Below the pieces are notes generated by a model that was not told the DNA's origin, did no database searches, and worked only from the letters and a program-made list of their open reading frames with translations. A DNA stretch of 64,000 nucleotides. Origin: Streptomyces venezuelae. GTDB taxonomy: Bacteria; Actinomycetota; Actinomycetes; Streptomycetales; Streptomycetaceae. Within the stretch, counting starts at the first letter, position 1. The number at the start of each line of letters is the position of its first letter. Shown one piece after another: positions 8,836-17,100 of the stretch. The stretch lies in NCBI RefSeq assembly GCF_008642295.1, contig NZ_CP029190.1:1984001-2048000 (forward strand). Direction: 5' to 3'. The translations under genes were made by a program, and so were the position numbers.

Positions 8836-9495
8836 CTAGCCGTCCAGGTCATAAGGCTCGGGTGTGGTCCACCGCTCAAATGGGCGGTCCATCCGGTAGC
8901 GGCCGTCCTTCTCCAGCCGGAGAACCCGGAATTCGCCGTTCCCGGGGTTCGACAGACTTTCGAACTCCGACACCGACCAGTGGAACCAGCGCATGCAGAA
9001 CAACCGCATGGTCAGCCCGTGCGTCACCAGCAGAACGTTCGGCGGATGGTCGGGGGCCTCGAAACTGCGGTAGAGGCTCTCCAGGAAGGAACCGACCCGG
9101 TCGTAGACGTCCGCCCCGGACTCGCCCTGCGCGAACCGGTAGAAGAAGTGACCGTAGGCATCGCGGTACGTCTTCTGCAGCCGTACGTCGTCCCGGTCCT
9201 GCCAGTTGCCCCAGTCCTGCTCGCGCAGCCGCGGCTCCTCGCGCATCCGCACCCGTGCCGGGTCCAGGCGCAGCGCGCGGAAGGTCTGGAGGGTCCGGCG
9301 GTACGGGGAGACGTAGGCGCTGATGCGCTCCTCGCCGAAGAGCTCGCGCAGCTTCTCGCCGGTCGCAGCCGCCTGCGCGTGACCGGCGGGTGTCAGCCGC
9401 AGCGCATGGTCGGGCTCCCGCTCGTACACCGTGTCGTCGGTGTTGCCCTCCGATTCCCCGTGCCGGACGAGGACGATCCGTCGTGGTCGTACCAT
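8836..9495 (-). CDS. Histidine phosphatase (phosphoglycerate mutase-like) family protein
   Basis: The catalytic RHG motif occurs as VLVRHGESEGN at residues 8-18, the second conserved region as PYRRTLQT near residue 85, and the second catalytic His in LLVTHGLTMR near residue 160, giving the full set for a branch-2-like histidine phosphatase. Length is 219 aa with no signal peptide. It is the upstream partner of the ADP-ribosylglycohydrolase. The substrate cannot be inferred; 'mutase' activity is not implied. Confidence 0.92.
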   Translation of the reverse strand: MVRPRRIVLVRHGESEGNTDDTVYEREPDHALRLTPAGHAQAAATGEKLRELFGEERISAYVSPYRRTLQTFRALRLDPARVRMREEPRLREQDWGNWQDRDDVRLQKTYRDAYGHFFYRFAQGESGADVYDRVGSFLESLYRSFEAPDHPPNVLLVTHGLTMRLFCMRWFHWSVSEFESLSNPGNGEFRVLRLEKDGRYRMDRPFERWTTPEPYDLDG

Positions 9496-9521
9496 CCCAC
9501 GACCCTAGTGGGAACCGCCGG

Positions 9522-10127
9522 TCAGACCGTCCAGGCGGGCTCGAGGTCGACCACGTCGCCGGTCAGTGCCTCGACATCGGCTTCGGTCTGCGCACGCAGC
9601 GAGAGCCGTTCGACCCGCTCCTGCCGGTACTTGCCGTGCTCGGCCGCCGACTTCCACATGGACAGCACCAGGAACTCACGGCCCGGCGCCTCGCCGAACA
9701 GCCCGCGCAGCATCCCCGGAGAACCGGCCATGGCCGGATTCCACACCTTCTCCTGCATGAGTGCGAAGTGGTCCAACCGGCCCTCCCGCACCCGGGTGTG
9801 CGCGACCCGGACGACGTCTGCGTCGGTGAACCGGGGCTCGAAGCCCGTCTTCACATCGAAGCGGTGGTCGAACAGCCGGCTGCGCACACCGGTGTAGGTG
9901 CCGTTCTGGGCGGCTGCCAGCCGGTCGTACGAGCGGGCCATGAAGGAGTCGTAGAACGACCGGCTCTCCCAGAACGCGAACACATGCGCAACCCCCTGCC
10001 GCCCCCGGCTCCAGCCGCCACCCTGCCCCCGGAATCCCGGCTCGCCAGGCAGCCCCGCCCATTTCCGCTGCCCCCGTTCGAACCCGCGTCGATCCGTCAC
10101 CGTGCAGCGAATCCACTTGACCAGCAC
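9522..10127 (-). CDS. YdbC-like protein (DUF4937 / dimeric alpha-beta barrel type)
   Basis: A 201-aa soluble protein with two similar halves, each with a strand-rich stretch and a helix ([16 protein letters not shown] and [18 protein letters not shown]), the pattern of ferredoxin-like alpha-beta-barrel proteins related to antibiotic-biosynthesis monooxygenases. I recall Streptomyces homologues annotated as YdbC family/DUF4937. Start is GTG with no clear Shine-Dalgarno. It is divergent from the VOC gene at 10400. Activity unknown. Confidence 0.72.
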   Translation of the reverse strand: MLVKWIRCTVTDRRGFERGQRKWAGLPGEPGFRGQGGGWSRGRQGVAHVFAFWESRSFYDSFMARSYDRLAAAQNGTYTGVRSRLFDHRFDVKTGFEPRFTDADVVRVAHTRVREGRLDHFALMQEKVWNPAMAGSPGMLRGLFGEAPGREFLVLSMWKSAAEHGKYRQERVERLSLRAQTEADVEALTGDVVDLEPAWTV

Positions 10128-10399
10128 CGGGTCATCGTACGGTGCGCGGAGCGGCCCCGGTCAGTCCTCGGAGCGGTAGGTACGCAGGAGTTGGTCCGCG
10201 GCGGGGTACGGGCAGCCGGGTCCCGAACTCCCGGTCGAGCGGGCCCCGGGCGTCGAGCGGGTTCCGGGCCCGGACGGGTGATCCTGCCCTGCTCCGGCCT
10301 CCCGGCCCGCGCTGCCGTGCCGTGAAGGGGCGTCCCGGCGCGGTGTCATGGCCCGGGATGCCCGCATCGGGGGGCATCACACCACCGGAGGGAACGACC

Positions 10400-10804
10400 A
10401 TGTTCGGGAACACCAAGGCCTTCAGCAGCTTCTCCGTGGACGATCTGTCGCGGGCGGCGCAGTTCTACCGCGACACCCTGGGACTGCGCGTCTCCGAGGA
10501 GGACGACATGCTCCTGCTGCACGTGGCAGACGAACGGAACATCCTCGTCTATCCGAAGGAGAACCACTCCCCGGCGAGCTTCACGGTCCTGAACTTCCCC
10601 GTGCCGGATGTGGAGGCGGCCGTCGACCAGTTGCAGGCGCGCGGGGTCACATTCGAGCGCTATCCGCAGTTCGAATCCGACGAGAAGGGCATCCACCGTG
10701 GCGAAGGCCCGGACATCGCCTGGTTCAAGGACCCGGCGGGCAATGTCCTCGCCGTCCTCCAGCAGGACGGAACGGCAACCCCCGCAGGCCCGAGGGGGCG
10801 GTGA
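10400..10804 (+). CDS. VOC (glyoxalase/bleomycin-resistance/dioxygenase) family protein
   Basis: A single vicinal-oxygen-chelate module of 134 aa. It begins [23 protein letters not shown], a classical first beta-alpha-beta of the fold, and ends with [15 protein letters not shown], the typical metal-binding C-terminal motif. The ATG at 10400 is preceded by GGAGGGA, which settles the start; the frame is open further upstream without a good start. The 272 nt before it show no clear operator. Single-domain VOC proteins act as dimers; substrate unknown. Confidence 0.85.
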   Translation: MFGNTKAFSSFSVDDLSRAAQFYRDTLGLRVSEEDDMLLLHVADERNILVYPKENHSPASFTVLNFPVPDVEAAVDQLQARGVTFERYPQFESDEKGIHRGEGPDIAWFKDPAGNVLAVLQQDGTATPAGPRGR

Positions 10805-10836
10805 ACCCGGCATCGGTGCACCGCCCTGACCGGCCC

Positions 10837-11961
10837 TCAGGTGCGCAGGGCCCGCAGATCGAGGTCCGGGGCGCCATGCTCCGCGAGCCAGGTCAGCCGC
10901 CGGTCCCCGGCCGCCAGGCCCTCCCGCGCCGTGCTGCACCAGTCCCCGCGGTCGACCAGGGCGAGGTAGGAGGTCCGGGCCTCGTCCCAACGAGCCTTGA
11001 CCGTGGCGTCGTCGGTCCAGGCGGGTACCTCCTTGGTCAGATACTGGGCGACCGTTGCCGCCGCGAAGTAGCGCTCGGCCGTAGGTCCCAGTGGTCCGAG
11101 GTGGCGGACATGGGCCTCCAGCAGCGCGAGCGCATGGGGGTAGAGGCGCAGCGAGGTGCCCATGCCCTCGCAGTACGTCATCACATGGAGGATCCGCCCC
11201 GTGTGGTCCACCACGTCGGCGTCGTCCCCGGACTCCGCGATGACCTCGTGGAGCCTGGTCACCCGCGCGACCTCGTCGGCGAAGTAGCTGTTGAGGAAGT
11301 CGCCGTCGACGGCTCTCCGGAGCAGCCACGGCAGGACGGCCGGGTGGTCGTCCACGTGCCGGCACAGGGTGTCCACCACATGGACCCGCCCCCAGGCGGT
11401 GACCCGTTCCGCGAGCCAGAGCAGCGCATCGACACCACCGGGCAGCCGGTCCAGGGCCCGCGCCGCCAGAGGTCCGAAGGCGTTCGAGAGGAGGCCGATG
11501 GTCTGGATCCTCGGGATGTCGTCCACCGTTGCGACCTCGGCGAGCATGGCGAGCCCGATGGCCACCGAACCGAGATCGGTCCCGTGCCGGACCAGCCATC
11601 GGCCGGTTTCCCGGGCCCTGGCTGCCGGTGCCCGCAGGACGGCATCAGCGATGTGTTGGTTGTAGCGGAACGGCGTGGGAACCTCGCGGAGCCTGACGGC
11701 CAGCGCGTATGGCGAAGCCCTCGGGGCGTCGAAGTACCGGTCGAGGAGTTCCGCGGCGTCGACGTCTGTGCGCGTGTGGTCGAGCGGCCGGTCCTGCCGG
11801 TCTCGGCACCGGCGCGGTTCCGCGTCGGGAATCGGCTCCCCGTTACGGGGCAGGGGCCCGTCCGGCGTCAGCCGATGCAGCCGGAGGGCGTGCCGGAACA
11901 GGGTGGTCGGGGTTCCGGGCAGTTCGGTTCCGGGCAGTCCAGTGCCGGGCGTCTCGCTCAC
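10837..11961 (-). CDS. Hypothetical alpha-helical protein
   Basis: I do not recognise the family. The product is soluble and nearly all helical, with repeated amphipathic segments (DDIPRIQTIGLLSNAFGPL, VHVVDTLCRHVDDHPAVLPW) that suggest a HEAT-like or other helical-repeat scaffold. The start is uncertain: the frame is open to a TTG at 12030, but a terminator hairpin ends at 12047, so I prefer the GTG at 11961, giving 374 aa starting VSETPG. Neither has a convincing ribosome-binding site. It is downstream of nrdJ on the same strand but separated by that terminator. Confidence 0.6.
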   Translation of the reverse strand: MSETPGTGLPGTELPGTPTTLFRHALRLHRLTPDGPLPRNGEPIPDAEPRRCRDRQDRPLDHTRTDVDAAELLDRYFDAPRASPYALAVRLREVPTPFRYNQHIADAVLRAPAARARETGRWLVRHGTDLGSVAIGLAMLAEVATVDDIPRIQTIGLLSNAFGPLAARALDRLPGGVDALLWLAERVTAWGRVHVVDTLCRHVDDHPAVLPWLLRRAVDGDFLNSYFADEVARVTRLHEVIAESGDDADVVDHTGRILHVMTYCEGMGTSLRLYPHALALLEAHVRHLGPLGPTAERYFAAATVAQYLTKEVPAWTDDATVKARWDEARTSYLALVDRGDWCSTAREGLAAGDRRLTWLAEHGAPDLDLRALRT

Positions 11962-12046
11962 CGGCGGACGGAAGACTCGATTCTCTTGATCATGTCCAGC
12001 AGCCTGCCACAGTCCCGTTTCCCGCGGCAAGCCCCGGAATACGCCG

Positions 12047-12082
12047 AGGGCGGTGGCGCCGGAAACCCGGCGCCACCGCCCT
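12047..12082 (-). terminator. nrdJ terminator hairpin
   Basis: A perfect 16-bp stem (AGGGCGGTGGCGCCGG / CCGGCGCCACCGCCCT) closes a 4-nt loop, 18 nt after the nrdJ stop codon. No T-run. Confidence 0.8.
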
Positions 12083-12099
12083 GACCTGCCGGCGGAAGA

Positions 12100-14976
12100 T
12101 CAGCTGCAGCCGCTGGTCGAGCCGCAGCCCTCGCAGATGTAGCAGGAGCCGGCGCGCTGCATCTTCGTCCCGCAGGAGAAGCAGAGCGGCGCGTCCGCGG
12201 AGACGCCGAGCTGCATCTCCACCAGTTCCGCGTTGGTGTGGGCCACCGGCTTGGGCGCCGGGACCTCGACCGCCGGGGCCGGGACGGCCGCCAGCGGGGC
12301 GGACTGGGCCAGGGACTCCGTGTCGATCTCCTCGTCGAGCGGCTCGTAGGAGCCGGTCTCGAGGTGGCGCTGGCGCTCCTCGGCGGTGTGGATGCCGAGG
12401 GCGGAGCGGGTTTCGAAGGGCAGGAAGTCCAGGGCCAGGCGGCGGAAGATGTAGTCGACGATCGACTGCGCCATCCGCACGTCCGGGTCGTCCGTCATGC
12501 CGGCCGGCTCGAAGCGCATGTTGGTGAACTTCGAGACGTAGGTCTCCAGCGGGACGCCGTACTGCAGGCCGACCGAGACGGCGATCGAGAAGGCGTCCAT
12601 CATGCCCGCGAGGGTGGAACCCTGCTTGGACATCTTCAGGAAGACCTCGCCCAGGCCGTCGTCCGGGTAGGAGTTGGCGGTCATGTAGCCCTCGGCGCCA
12701 CCCACGGTGAAGGAGGTGGTGATGCCCGGGCGGCCCTTGGGCAGGCGCTTGCGGACCGGCCGGTACTCGACGACCTTCTCCACCGCGGTGCGGATGGTCT
12801 CCTCCGCCTTGGCAGTGACCTCGGCCTTCTCGGCTTCCTTCTTCTTCGCCGAGAGCGGCTGGCCGACCTTGCAGTTGTCGCGGTAGATCGCAAGGGCCTT
12901 GACGCCGAGCTTCCAGGCCTCGAAGTAGATCTCCTCGACCTCCTCGACGGTCGCCGTCTCCGGCATGTTGACCGTCTTGGAGATGGCGCCGGAGATCCAG
13001 GGCTGGATCGCGGCCATCATGCGGACGTGGCCCATCGGGGAGATGGAGCGCTCGCCCATCGCGCAGTCGAAGACCTCGTAGTGCTCGGTCTTCAGGCCGG
13101 GGGCGTCGACCACATTGCCGTGCTCGGCGATGTGGGCGACGATCGCCTCGATCTGCTCCTCCTGGTAGCCCAGGCGGCGCAGGGCCTGCGGGACGGTGCC
13201 GTTGACGATCTGCATCGAGCCGCCGCCGACCAGCTTCTTGAACTTGACCAGGGCCAGGTCCGGCTCGACACCGGTGGTGTCGCAGGACATCGCCAGGCCG
13301 ATGGTGCCGGTCGGGGCCAGCACCGACGCCTGGGAGTTGCGGAAGCCGTTCTTCGCGCCGAGGCGGAGGACGTCCTGCCAGGCCTCGGTGGCCGCGGCCC
13401 AGACCGGGGTGTCCAGGTCGTCGGTGCGCGGGGCGACGGCGTTGGCGTCGGCGTGCTGCTTCATCACGCGCTGGTGCGGCTCGGCGTTGCGGGCGTAGCC
13501 GTCGTACGGGCCGACGACCGCGGCGAGCTCGGCGGAGCGCTTGTACGCCGTACCCGTCATCAGCGAGGTGATGGAGGCGGCGAGGGTCCGGCCGCCGTCG
13601 GAGTCGTACGCGTGGCCGGTGGCCATCAGCAGGGCGCCGAGGTTGGCGTAGCCGATGCCCAGCTGGCGGAAGGCGCGGGTGTTCTCGCCGATCTTCTGGG
13701 TCGGGAAGTCGGCGAAGCAGATGGAGATGTCCATCGCGGTGATGACGAGCTCGACGACCTTGGCGAAGCGCTCGACCTCGAAGGACTGGTTGCCCTTGCC
13801 GTCGTCCTTGAGGAACTTCATCAGGTTCAGCGAGGCGAGGTTGCAGGACGTGTTGTCCAGGTGCATGTACTCGCTGCACGGGTTGGACGCGGTGATGCGG
13901 CCGGACTCGGGGCAGGTGTGCCAGTTGTTGATCACACCGTCGTACTGGATGCCCGGGTCGGCGCAGGCCCACGCGGCCTCGGCCAGCTTGCGGAAGAGCG
14001 CCTTGGCGTCGACCTCCTCGATGACCTCGCCGGTCATCCGGGCGCGCAGGCCGAACTGGGTGCCGTTCTCGACGGCCGTCATGAACTCGTCGTTCACGCG
14101 GACGGAGTTGTTGGCGTTCTGGTACTGGACGGACGTGATGTCGTCGCCGCCCAGGTCCATGTCGAAGCCCGCGTCGCGCAGGGCGCGGATCTTCTCCTCT
14201 TCCTTCACCTTGGTGGCGATGAAGTCCTCGACGTCCGGGTGGTCCACGTCGAGCACGACCATCTTGGCCGCGCGGCGGGTGGCGCCGCCCGACTTGATCG
14301 TTCCTGCGGACGCGTCGGCGCCGCGCATGAAGGAGACGGGGCCGGAGGCGTTGCCGCCGGAGGAGAGGAGCTCCTTGGAGGAGCGGATGCGGGAGAGGTT
14401 CAGGCCGGCACCGGAGCCGCCCTTGAAGATCATGCCCTCTTCCTTGTACCAGTCGAGGATCGACTCCATGGAGTCGTCGACGGCCAGGATGAAGCAGGCG
14501 GAGACCTGCTGCGGCTGGGGCGTGCCGACGTTGAACCAGACCGGGGAGTTGAAGCTGAAGATCTGGTGCAGCAGGGCGTAGGTCAGCTCGTGCTCGAAGA
14601 TCTCGGCGTCGGCGGGCGAGGAGAAGTAGCCGTACTCCTCGCCGGCCTTGGTGTAGGTCTTCACGATCCGGTCGATGAGCTGCTTCAGACCGGTCTCGCG
14701 CTGCGGCGTGCCGACCGCACCACGGAAGTACTTGCTGGTGACGATGTTGACCGCGTTCACCGACCAGAAGTCGGGGAACTCGACGCCGCGCTGCTCGAAG
14801 TTGACCGAGCCGTCGCGCCAGTTGGTCATGACGACGTCACGGCGCTCCCAGGCCACCTCGTCGTACGGATGCACGCCGGGGGTGGTGTGGATGCGCTCGA
14901 TACGCAGGCCCTTGCCCGCCGCCTTGGATCCCTTGGCGCGGGAACCACGTGCCGGGCCGCTCGCCGTCTCTGTCAT
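12100..14976 (-). CDS. nrdJ: Vitamin B12-dependent (class II) ribonucleoside-diphosphate reductase
   Basis: Adenosylcobalamin-dependent ribonucleotide reductase, making dNTPs with or without oxygen. The 958-aa product carries the reductase barrel with FNSPVWFNVGTP, the active-site region NPCSEYMHLDNTSCNLASLNL, and FKGGSGAGLNLSRIRSS. It ends in a Cys-rich zinc-ribbon-like tail (CFSCGTKMQ...CYICEGCGSTSGCS) holding the C-terminal redox cysteines. I chose the ATG with GGGAGG seven nt upstream, giving MTETASGPARG, as in the S. coelicolor protein I remember. nrdR lies 129 nt upstream on the same strand, so expression is presumably under NrdR control from the region before nrdR. Confidence 0.97.
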   Translation of the reverse strand: MTETASGPARGSRAKGSKAAGKGLRIERIHTTPGVHPYDEVAWERRDVVMTNWRDGSVNFEQRGVEFPDFWSVNAVNIVTSKYFRGAVGTPQRETGLKQLIDRIVKTYTKAGEEYGYFSSPADAEIFEHELTYALLHQIFSFNSPVWFNVGTPQPQQVSACFILAVDDSMESILDWYKEEGMIFKGGSGAGLNLSRIRSSKELLSSGGNASGPVSFMRGADASAGTIKSGGATRRAAKMVVLDVDHPDVEDFIATKVKEEEKIRALRDAGFDMDLGGDDITSVQYQNANNSVRVNDEFMTAVENGTQFGLRARMTGEVIEEVDAKALFRKLAEAAWACADPGIQYDGVINNWHTCPESGRITASNPCSEYMHLDNTSCNLASLNLMKFLKDDGKGNQSFEVERFAKVVELVITAMDISICFADFPTQKIGENTRAFRQLGIGYANLGALLMATGHAYDSDGGRTLAASITSLMTGTAYKRSAELAAVVGPYDGYARNAEPHQRVMKQHADANAVAPRTDDLDTPVWAAATEAWQDVLRLGAKNGFRNSQASVLAPTGTIGLAMSCDTTGVEPDLALVKFKKLVGGGSMQIVNGTVPQALRRLGYQEEQIEAIVAHIAEHGNVVDAPGLKTEHYEVFDCAMGERSISPMGHVRMMAAIQPWISGAISKTVNMPETATVEEVEEIYFEAWKLGVKALAIYRDNCKVGQPLSAKKKEAEKAEVTAKAEETIRTAVEKVVEYRPVRKRLPKGRPGITTSFTVGGAEGYMTANSYPDDGLGEVFLKMSKQGSTLAGMMDAFSIAVSVGLQYGVPLETYVSKFTNMRFEPAGMTDDPDVRMAQSIVDYIFRRLALDFLPFETRSALGIHTAEERQRHLETGSYEPLDEEIDTESLAQSAPLAAVPAPAVEVPAPKPVAHTNAELVEMQLGVSADAPLCFSCGTKMQRAGSCYICEGCGSTSGCS

Positions 14977-15105
14977 GCCGCCTCCCATATGCGGGCAAAA
15001 ACGCCCTAATGTGCCAGCAATATTCCGTGGCACGGTTCTGACTCTTGGATCTGTGCTGCTCTACGAAGCGCGCCGGACCGACGGGGCCGCTGTGCGGCTG
15101 CCCGG

Positions 15106-15615
15106 TCAGTCGGCGGCGGAGGCGGGCACGGGGACCGAACCGGCCCCGCCGGGCTCGCACTCTCGGATGTGAGGCCGCTCCCGCAGTTCCGCGATGGCGG
15201 CCTCGAAGTCTTCCAGCGTGTCGAACGCCTTGTAAACGGACGCGAAGCGCAGGTACGCGACGAGGTCGAGCTCCTGCAACGGGCCGAGGATGGCCAGACC
15301 CACATCGTGGGTGGTCAGCTCGGCGCTCCCGGTGGCGCGCACCGCCTCCTCGACCCGCTGGCCGAGCTTGGCGAGGGCGTCCTCGGTGACCGGCCGTCCC
15401 TGGCATGCCTTGCGCACGCCCGAGATGACCTTGGTGCGGCTGAACGGTTCCGTCACGCCACTGCGCTTGATCACCATCAGTGACGCGGTCTCCACCGTGG
15501 TGAAACGGCGGGAGCAGTCGGGGCACTGCCGGCGCCGGCGGATCGACGTACCGTCGTCCGTGGTGCGGCTGTCGACGACGCGGCTGTCGGGATGCCTGCA
15601 GAAGGGGCAGTGCAT
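15106..15615 (-). CDS. nrdR: Transcriptional repressor NrdR
   Basis: NrdR senses ATP/dATP and represses ribonucleotide reductase genes by binding paired NrdR boxes. The zinc ribbon [17 protein letters not shown]...CPDCSRRF (two CxxC pairs) is followed by the ATP-cone ([12 protein letters not shown], then [12 protein letters not shown]). At 169 aa it is slightly longer than the family average because of an Ala/Pro tail. It is the first gene of the nrdRJ pair and faces lexA across a 519-nt intergenic region. Confidence 0.97.
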   Translation of the reverse strand: MHCPFCRHPDSRVVDSRTTDDGTSIRRRRQCPDCSRRFTTVETASLMVIKRSGVTEPFSRTKVISGVRKACQGRPVTEDALAKLGQRVEEAVRATGSAELTTHDVGLAILGPLQELDLVAYLRFASVYKAFDTLEDFEAAIAELRERPHIRECEPGGAGSVPVPASAAD

Positions 15616-15749
15616 GGCTCCCTCACCCTCCCTCTCGGCACGACTGAACAGCCCACGCAGACCCGCAACGACGGAAGCCGGGGCTCAGTCGGGGGCTCGT
15701 GAGGCAGCCACCAGCATATGCGATGCCGGGACCCCCGGCGGACCGGGGA

Positions 15750-15796
15750 ACACAACTTCTGGGTGGCCGCGCCCATACAACCACTAGATCTTGGGT
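15750..15796. promoter_or_regulatory. Candidate paired NrdR boxes
   Basis: The sequence CCACTAGATCTTGGGT at 15781-15796 matches 12 of 16 positions of the NrdR-box consensus as I recall it (acaCwAtATaTwGtgt). A weaker copy starting ACACAACTTCT at 15750 matches about 9 of 16. The two starts are 31 bp apart, three helical turns, the spacing expected for NrdR. They lie ~135-180 nt upstream of nrdR. Confidence 0.6.
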
Positions 15797-16049
15797 TCCG
15801 ATGGATTTGGGAGCCTCCGCGTGTCGCGGGGCGGGATGACCGGATCCGGGGATTTGGGGTGCCAGACTGGGGGCGTGCCCGGCCGTCGGTGATCCAGCGG
15901 GGAAGGGTACCGTAAGGAGCGAGGTCCGGGCCGAACCCGCGTTCGGCGGGTGGCGGCAATTCCGCCGGGCCCACGGCGCGGCCACCGCCGCCATCGCGGC
16001 CCATACACCGCTTCATGTGTTCACGTAGAGCAATCTGCGATTTTTCACT

Positions 16050-16065
16050 CGAACGTGCGTTTGGC
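16050..16065. promoter_or_regulatory. SOS (LexA) box upstream of lexA
   Basis: TCGAAC-GTGC-GTTTGG fits the Gram-positive SOS box CGAACN4GTTCG with one mismatch in each outer position. It lies 70 nt before the lexA start, consistent with autorepression. Confidence 0.85.
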
Positions 16066-16134
16066 GCAACCTTTCGAAAGCAACTACCGTTGTCCAGCCA
16101 GGGGAGAACATTCCGTTCGAGAGGGGCCGCCGAC

Positions 16135-16926
16135 GTGACCACCACCGCAGACAGTGCCACCATCACTGCCCAGAACCGCTCCCAGAGCCGACTCGAGCCG
16201 GTGCATGCCATGAATGACGCAAGCCTGAATCCCGAGGCGGAGACCGTACGTCCCGCACGCTCGCTGCCCGGGCGACCTCCAGGCATCCGCGCCGACAGCT
16301 CCGGGCTCACGGACCGGCAGCGGAGGGTCATCGAGGTCATCCGGGACTCGGTGCAGCGGCGCGGTTACCCGCCGTCGATGCGTGAGATCGGCCAGGCGGT
16401 GGGCCTCTCCAGCACCTCCTCGGTGGCACACCAGCTGATGGCGCTGGAGCGCAAGGGCTTCCTGCGGCGCGACCCGCACCGCCCGCGGGCCTACGAGGTG
16501 CGCGGCTCGGACCAGCCCAGCTCGCAGCCCACGGACACCACCGGCAAGCCCGCCGCCTCGTACGTGCCGCTGGTCGGCCGGATCGCGGCCGGCGGCCCGA
16601 TCCTCGCCGAGGAGTCCGTGGAGGACGTCTTCCCCCTCCCCCGGCAGCTGGTGGGTGACGGCGAGCTCTTCGTGCTCAAGGTGGTCGGCGACTCGATGAT
16701 CGAGGCCGCCATCTGCGACGGCGACTGGGTCACGGTCCGCCGCCAGCCCGTCGCCGAGAACGGCGACATCGTGGCCGCCATGCTCGACGGCGAAGCCACG
16801 GTCAAGCGGTTCAAGCGGGAGGACGGCCATGTCTGGCTGCTCCCCCACAACGCCGCCTACCAGCCGATCCCCGGCGACGAGGCCACCATCCTCGGCAAGG
16901 TCGTCGCCGTACTGCGGCGGGTCTGA
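16135..16926 (+). CDS. lexA: SOS repressor LexA
   Basis: LexA represses SOS genes and cleaves itself when RecA filaments form. The 263-aa product has a disordered N-terminus of ~55 residues, the winged helix ([30 protein letters not shown], then [10 protein letters not shown]), the Ala-Gly cleavage site in GRIAAGGPI, and the catalytic Ser in [11 protein letters not shown] with the Lys in GEATVKRF. The GTG at 16135 reproduces the start of the S. coelicolor protein as I remember it and is preceded by GAGGGG. An SOS box lies upstream and a strong terminator downstream. Confidence 0.97.
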   Translation: MTTTADSATITAQNRSQSRLEPVHAMNDASLNPEAETVRPARSLPGRPPGIRADSSGLTDRQRRVIEVIRDSVQRRGYPPSMREIGQAVGLSSTSSVAHQLMALERKGFLRRDPHRPRAYEVRGSDQPSSQPTDTTGKPAASYVPLVGRIAAGGPILAEESVEDVFPLPRQLVGDGELFVLKVVGDSMIEAAICDGDWVTVRRQPVAENGDIVAAMLDGEATVKRFKREDGHVWLLPHNAAYQPIPGDEATILGKVVAVLRRV

Positions 16927-16943
16927 ACCCCGCCGCCCTCGCC

Positions 16944-16986
16944 GAACCCCGGGACCCACTGCGCCGGTCCCGGGGTTCACTCTTTT
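16944..16986 (+). terminator. lexA terminator
   Basis: A 13-bp perfect stem (GAACCCCGGGACC / GGTCCCGGGGTTC) with a 9-nt loop is followed by ACTCTTTT. The 114 nt from there to 17100 hold nothing recognisable. Confidence 0.88.
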
Positions 16987-17100
16987 CTGCGCCTAAGCCG
17001 GCGCCGCTCTCGCGGAGGTGGTCGATCGCCGTGGGGGTTGCTCCATTGATGGCGGGCGCTCGTGCACCCGGAGTCGTGGGTCGGCGTACGTCCTCGCGGG

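Larger units (their letters stand above)
15616..16134. other. 519-nt divergent regulatory region between nrdR and lexA
   Basis: No gene is visible here. It holds a pair of NrdR-box-like sequences in the nrdR-proximal half and an SOS box upstream of lexA. The centre (about 15800-16010) is GC-rich and unremarkable. The stretch 16010-16090 is notably AT-richer than its surroundings and probably contains the lexA promoter. Confidence 0.6.

Noticed and set aside
10142..10399. N-terminal extension of the VOC protein
   Set aside because: The frame is open but of shadow-like composition; the ATG at 10400 has a good Shine-Dalgarno and begins the fold exactly.
12238..15009. 923-codon plus-strand open frame opposite nrdJ
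   Set aside because: Composition (Gly/Val/Arg/Leu/Asp runs) is that of an antisense shadow of a conserved reductase.
15616..15780. Cobalamin riboswitch before nrdR-nrdJ
   Set aside because: A B12 riboswitch would be plausible near B12-dependent enzymes, but I find no B12-box-like conserved stretch; in Streptomyces the riboswitch controls the alternative class I genes, as I recall.
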